From Lentisphaeria bacterium (lineage in GTDB: Bacteria; Verrucomicrobiota; Lentisphaeria; JABSQK01; UBA12247), in the NCBI GenBank assembly GCA_003477185.1, contig DMTJ01000363.1:1-9633 (forward strand): 9,633 nt of DNA, given 5' to 3'. Below the pieces are notes generated by a model, which saw only the letters and a program-made list of their open reading frames with translations, did no database searches and was not told the origin of the DNA. How positions within the stretch are numbered: position 1 is the stretch's first letter; the number at the start of each line of letters is the position of its first letter. Both the position numbers and the translations under genes were made by a program. Below are positions 6,923 to 9,633 of this stretch, piece by piece.

Positions 6923-8020
6923 TTACTCCACGGGCTGATAGGCCGGATGATCCGTATAGCCCTCGGCGCCTGCGGGGGTGTACCAGGCGGCCATGTCTGG
7001 CAGGGTAGCTTCCGGCCAGCCGTTGGCCCAGCGGTCCACCAGGTCGGGATTGCTGAGGTAGGGGCGACCAATCGCAATCATATCCGCGGCGCCGGAAGCG
7101 ATCGCTGCCTCGGTGTGCTCTTTGTCGTAGCCGCAGTTTCCCATTAAGGGACCGGTATACACCTCGCGAAAATCTGCCAGGGTCATGGGCTCGCACTGCT
7201 CGTGGAATCCGAATGCCAGCCCGTCCATGAGATGCAGAAACGCCAGGCCGAAGGCATCTAGTTCTCGCGCGGCATAGAGAAACTGTTCCCGGCATTCAGG
7301 CCAGCCCATGTCGTTGAACACGCCGTTGGGAGAGAGGCGGACCGACACTTGGTTGGCGGGCATCACCGACGTGACCGCACGTACCACTTCGCGCAGTAGA
7401 CGGAACCGGTTTTCGACCGAGCCCCCGTATTTATCCGTGCGCTGATTGCTCCGGCCGTCCAGAAACTGGTTCAACAGGTAGCCGTTAGCCGCATGGACTT
7501 CAACCCCGTCAAAACCAGCCTCCAGAGCGCGTTCGGTGGCCCGGCGGTAGTCTTCGACAATGCCCGGCAGTTCATTGGTTTCCAGGGCGCGGGGCACCTC
7601 GTAATCCTTTTTGCCCAGCGGCGTGTGGATCTGGTCGCCGTTGAGTATTACTGCCGAAGCGGATACCGGCAGTTCGCCGTTGTGGAAATCTGAATGTGAG
7701 GTCCGCCCGCAGTGCCAGAGCTGCAGAAAAATGCGTCCGCCGGCATCGTGCACGGCCTGGGTCGTGGCCTTCCAGCCCTCGGTCATCGCATCGGTATAGA
7801 TGCCCGGCGATTCACTCCAGCCAATCCCCTGCTCCGACACCACGGTGGCTTCGGAAATCACTAAGCCTGCGGATGCCCGCTGCCGGTAATACTCGGCCAT
7901 TAAGGCAGTGGGAATGCGGTCGGCACCTGAACGGGCGCGGGTCATTGGTGCCAGCGCCAAGCGGTTGTTCAGGGTGTAAGGGCCGATTACGATCGGCTGC
8001 AATAGGGCTAGATCAGACAT
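6923..8020 (-). CDS. Old Yellow Enzyme family FMN ene-reductase, NemA-like
   Basis: A 365-residue cytoplasmic flavoprotein that uses NAD(P)H to reduce activated C=C bonds or nitro compounds such as N-ethylmaleimide and nitrate esters. It is the same length as E. coli NemA as I recall it. The TIM-barrel landmarks of the classical group are all present: PMTRAR with Thr27 tuning FMN, Gln100 in LQLWHCGR, His176 and Asn179 in EVHAANGYLLNQF binding substrate, Tyr181 as proton donor, YGGSVENR (198-205), Arg228 in VRLSPNG for FMN phosphate, IAIGRPYLSNPDLV near the end, and C-terminal GAEGYTDHPAY. ATG at 8020 is preferred because GAGG lies at 8030-8033, 9 bases upstream; a longer frame from 8086 would add 22 residues that read through this site. 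Unlike enterobacterial nemRA, no TetR-type repressor gene is adjacent. The gene is intact. Confidence 0.95.
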   Translation of the reverse strand: MSDLALLQPIVIGPYTLNNRLALAPMTRARSGADRIPTALMAEYYRQRASAGLVISEATVVSEQGIGWSESPGIYTDAMTEGWKATTQAVHDAGGRIFLQLWHCGRTSHSDFHNGELPVSASAVILNGDQIHTPLGKKDYEVPRALETNELPGIVEDYRRATERALEAGFDGVEVHAANGYLLNQFLDGRSNQRTDKYGGSVENRFRLLREVVRAVTSVMPANQVSVRLSPNGVFNDMGWPECREQFLYAARELDAFGLAFLHLMDGLAFGFHEQCEPMTLADFREVYTGPLMGNCGYDKEHTEAAIASGAADMIAIGRPYLSNPDLVDRWANGWPEATLPDMAAWYTPAGAEGYTDHPAYQPVE

Positions 8021-8029
8021 GTTTTTTTT

Positions 8030-8033
8030 CCTC
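8030..8033 (-). promoter_or_regulatory. Shine-Dalgarno of the Old Yellow Enzyme gene
   Basis: GAGG on the minus strand followed by an A-run, 9 bases before the ATG at 8020. It decides the start over the in-frame ATG at 8086. Confidence 0.75.
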
Positions 8034-8475
8034 AAGCAAGGGGGAGTCGAGTCATGATTGTCGTTGAACTCGGACGTCGCCACCAAGGGGGGATGGAATT
8101 GATGCGGTGAGCTGCGGTAGGGTGCTGCCTAATCGCCCGAAGTCAAGCTGGTGGCACCTTTCGCGTGGGGCGCGTGTTCAGCGGGCACGTCCCCTACCCG
8201 CTGCTCCCATATTCGGTGGAGACAAGAGAAGATGCCGGTGGCTGCCAGCGCTCCCAGTTCTGGCATAGAGTCGCCATTCCTGGTTCAACTGCTTTTGCAA
8301 GGTTCAGCCTTGTATGGCAGTTTGCTCCCGATATGCTATCGCAGTAATTACTCTGATTTGGCTGGCAGAGGTGCGTGAGTCCGGCTGACGTTCACACCTG
8401 CGTCGACAACGCCCTCCCCTGGTTCCGCCATCTAAACTACCTGAGACACAATCATGAGCCTACCGTGCGAGCGAT
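8034..8475. other. Divergent intergenic region
   Basis: Lies between the minus-strand flavin reductase and the plus-strand phosphodiesterase and should contain both promoters. A TTGACT at 8141-8146 (minus strand) is a good -35 but has only a poor -10 at proper spacing. Plus-strand frames at 8151-8378 and 8165-8347 overlap, lack recognisable motifs and ribosome binding sites, and are not called. Confidence 0.45.
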
Positions 8476-8613
8476 ATGATGTCGGCCCTAATCGCGCTGC
8501 TGAGATCCTATGTCAACGGCGCCAGCCTCGGCGGCCAAATCGCTTTCGGCAAGGAAGGGGCACCCCGGATGCAGGCTCTCGCCTGCGGATGCGCTGTTTT
8601 AATTTTCACATGA
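8476..8613 (+). CDS. Possible 45-codon leader frame overlapping the GDPD start
   Basis: I do not recognise this peptide. It starts ATGATG at 8476, reads MMSALIALLRSYVNGASLGG and ends in CGCAVLIFT. Its TGA (8611-8613) overlaps the next gene's ATG (8610-8612) as ATGA, a classic coupling arrangement. The third codon positions are mostly G or C, as in the real genes here. No clear Shine-Dalgarno is found before 8476, and none before 8610, so coupling would explain how the next gene is translated. A hairpin GCAGGC-TCTC-GCCTGC (8571-8586) lies inside it. Chance cannot be excluded for so short a frame. Confidence 0.3.
   Translation: MMSALIALLRSYVNGASLGGQIAFGKEGAPRMQALACGCAVLIFT
8571..8586 (+). promoter_or_regulatory. 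Stem-loop upstream of the GDPD start
   Basis: GCAGGC (8571-8576), loop TCTC, GCCTGC (8581-8586): a perfect 6-bp GC-rich stem. Flanking GGATGC is directly repeated on both sides. T-rich sequence begins about 10 bases past the stem, too far for a textbook terminator, so a leader structure affecting the downstream start, or an attenuator, is the alternative reading. Confidence 0.35.
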
Positions 8614-9485
8614 GGCTGTCGGTTTCGGCAAGAACCCTCTTGTTGGTGCTAATCACGGTAATATTGTCAGGAACAGCTTTTGGGGGGAATACGATGAAGA
8701 TTGATCCGACAGAGAGGGCTTGGGTCGTTGCCCATCGCGGGGCATCAAAGCAGGCACCCGAGAACACATTGCCTGCATTTGAGCTCGCCTGGAAACAGGG
8801 CGCGGATGCGATTGAAGGCGATTTTCATCTGACCAAAGATGGGCAGGTTGTCTGCATCCACGACGCCACGACAAAGAGGACCACTGACAAGGCTCTGGTC
8901 GTTGCAGATTCAACGTTAAGCGAACTGCGCGAGCTGGATGCTGGCGCCTGGCGAGGCCCGAAATTCACGGGCACTCGCATTCCGACGCTGGCCGAGGTGC
9001 TCTCGATGATACCGCCAGGAAAGAAAATCTACATAGAAATCAAGTGTGGCCCTGAAATCATTCCGGGCCTGCTGGCGGAGTTTGAGAAATCTGGGCTGGG
9101 CGATGAGCAAATCTTGGTGATCTCTTTCCAGCAGACTGTGCTCAAGGCGCTGAAGGCGGTAGTGCCACACTACGAGACGAGTTGGCTGGTGGGGTTCAAA
9201 ACCGACAAGGCAGGAGAAGTTAGCCCGGCATATGATGCGGTTCTTGAAACGCTATCTGAGATCAAGGCCGACGGGCTCAGTTCCGGCAAGAACCTAGCGG
9301 ATGCCGGTTTCATCAGCCGTTTGGCAGCTAAGGGGATCGAGCATCATGTCTGGACTGTCGATAACGGGAAGACGGCGCAACGCTTTCAGAGAATGGGCAC
9401 GAAGTCGATTACGACAAATGTCCCGGCCGAGATCTTGGCTGCTATCAGCCTTCACCCGGTACCGAAAGCACCTTCGCCAGACTGA
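8610..9485 (+). CDS. Exported glycerophosphodiester phosphodiesterase (GDPD family)
   Basis: A 291-residue TIM-barrel phosphodiesterase; the family hydrolyses glycerophosphodiesters to an alcohol and glycerol 3-phosphate using a divalent metal. Start ATG at 8610 gives a signal peptide (MRLSVSARTLLLVLITVILS, cleavage near GTAFG), so it would act in the periplasm or outside. Catalytic pieces: VAHRGASKQAPENTLPAF with His42, Arg43 and Asn52; AIEGDFHLTKDG with metal ligands Glu69 and Asp71; CIHDATTKRTT with second catalytic His84; IYIEIK with Glu143 and Lys145; C-terminal VWTVDNG and a TTNVP where many members have TDxP. No Shine-Dalgarno precedes 8610. ATG 8694 (Met29) has GGGGGGA before it and would give a leaderless cytoplasmic form. 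The longer frame from 8454 would place a basic tail ahead of the signal peptide and is unlikely. Exact substrate is unknown. Confidence 0.93.
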   Translation: MRLSVSARTLLLVLITVILSGTAFGGNTMKIDPTERAWVVAHRGASKQAPENTLPAFELAWKQGADAIEGDFHLTKDGQVVCIHDATTKRTTDKALVVADSTLSELRELDAGAWRGPKFTGTRIPTLAEVLSMIPPGKKIYIEIKCGPEIIPGLLAEFEKSGLGDEQILVISFQQTVLKALKAVVPHYETSWLVGFKTDKAGEVSPAYDAVLETLSEIKADGLSSGKNLADAGFISRLAAKGIEHHVWTVDNGKTAQRFQRMGTKSITTNVPAEILAAISLHPVPKAPSPD

Positions 9486-9633
9486 ACACAGGCCATTCCT
9501 GAAGTATGGGAATCATCGCCTTGGGGCGCATCCGATAAATGGACAAGGCGGTGTTCGGTCGCGACTTCATTGGCGCGGAGATCAGACGTCAGATGGCGGC
9601 AGTGGCCATACTCGGCATAGTGCTCTCCCGTTT
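9486..9633. other. Unassigned tail of window
   Basis: Follows the GDPD stop. A plus-strand frame from ATG 9539 (starting MDKAVFGRDFIGAEIRRQ) is open to the edge, but frames on the minus strand are equally open across the same bases, so no strand can be chosen. Confidence 0.3.

Noticed and set aside
8021..8086. Upstream start for the Old Yellow Enzyme at 8086
   Set aside because: The extra 22 residues have no family counterpart and cover the Shine-Dalgarno at 8030-8033; the start at 8020 gives the normal family length.
8151..8378. Small plus-strand frames between the flavin reductase and GDPD
   Set aside because: Two overlapping frames, neither with a ribosome binding site, recognisable motif or conserved-looking composition.
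8454..8609. Longer GDPD start at 8454
   Set aside because: It would put about 50 Arg-rich residues before a good signal peptide, and the same bases read better in the frame of 8476-8613.

Overview
The window looks like accessory chromosome from a free-living Gram-negative heterotroph of moderate to high GC. The best guess is Verrucomicrobiota (Opitutia-like) or another PVC-group bacterium. This rests on a secreted type I sulfatase, a small protein beginning with a carbohydrate-binding-like 'ENEDFSQG' motif, a large secreted M12B-like metalloprotease with FN3 domains, and interspersed short repeats. A marine or soil gammaproteobacterium cannot be excluded from sequence alone.

Layout. (1) 1-683, minus: 5' part of an exported formylglycine-type sulfatase that runs off the left edge. 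(2) 684-2009: mostly non-coding. It holds one AT-richer short reading frame (about 1148-1438, plus) and a cluster of short repeats: a REP-like palindrome at 1630-1662, a 9-bp tandem and a CCTTT-rich tract. (3) 2010-2509, plus: a probable frameshifted gene with a carbohydrate-binding-like N-terminus. (4) 2661-5135, minus: an intact 824-residue secreted zinc metalloprotease (propeptide, HExxHxxGxxH catalytic domain, FN3, beta-rich insert, FN3, C-terminal beta domain). (5) About 5590-6775, minus: a heavily decayed IS91-family transposase in at least five pieces over three frames. (6) 6923-8020, minus: an intact NemA-like Old Yellow Enzyme with its own Shine-Dalgarno. (7) 8021-8475: a divergent intergenic region. 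(8) 8610-9485, plus: an exported GDPD-family phosphodiesterase, with a possible 45-codon leader frame (8476-8613) whose stop overlaps its ATG as ATGA. (9) 9486-9633: unassigned tail.

The genes do not form one operon. Three of the intact products (sulfatase, protease, GDPD) carry export signals and would act outside the cytoplasm on sulfated polysaccharide, protein and phosphodiesters. This fits a polymer-scavenging lifestyle, but a shared pathway is not shown. The Old Yellow Enzyme is a cytoplasmic flavin reductase. The decayed gene, the IS remnant and the repeats show a region with repeated insertion and loss. I see no convincing novel defence system, CRISPR array or RNA gene. The observations most worth a second look are the repeat cluster, the frameshifted gene and the overlapping leader frame.
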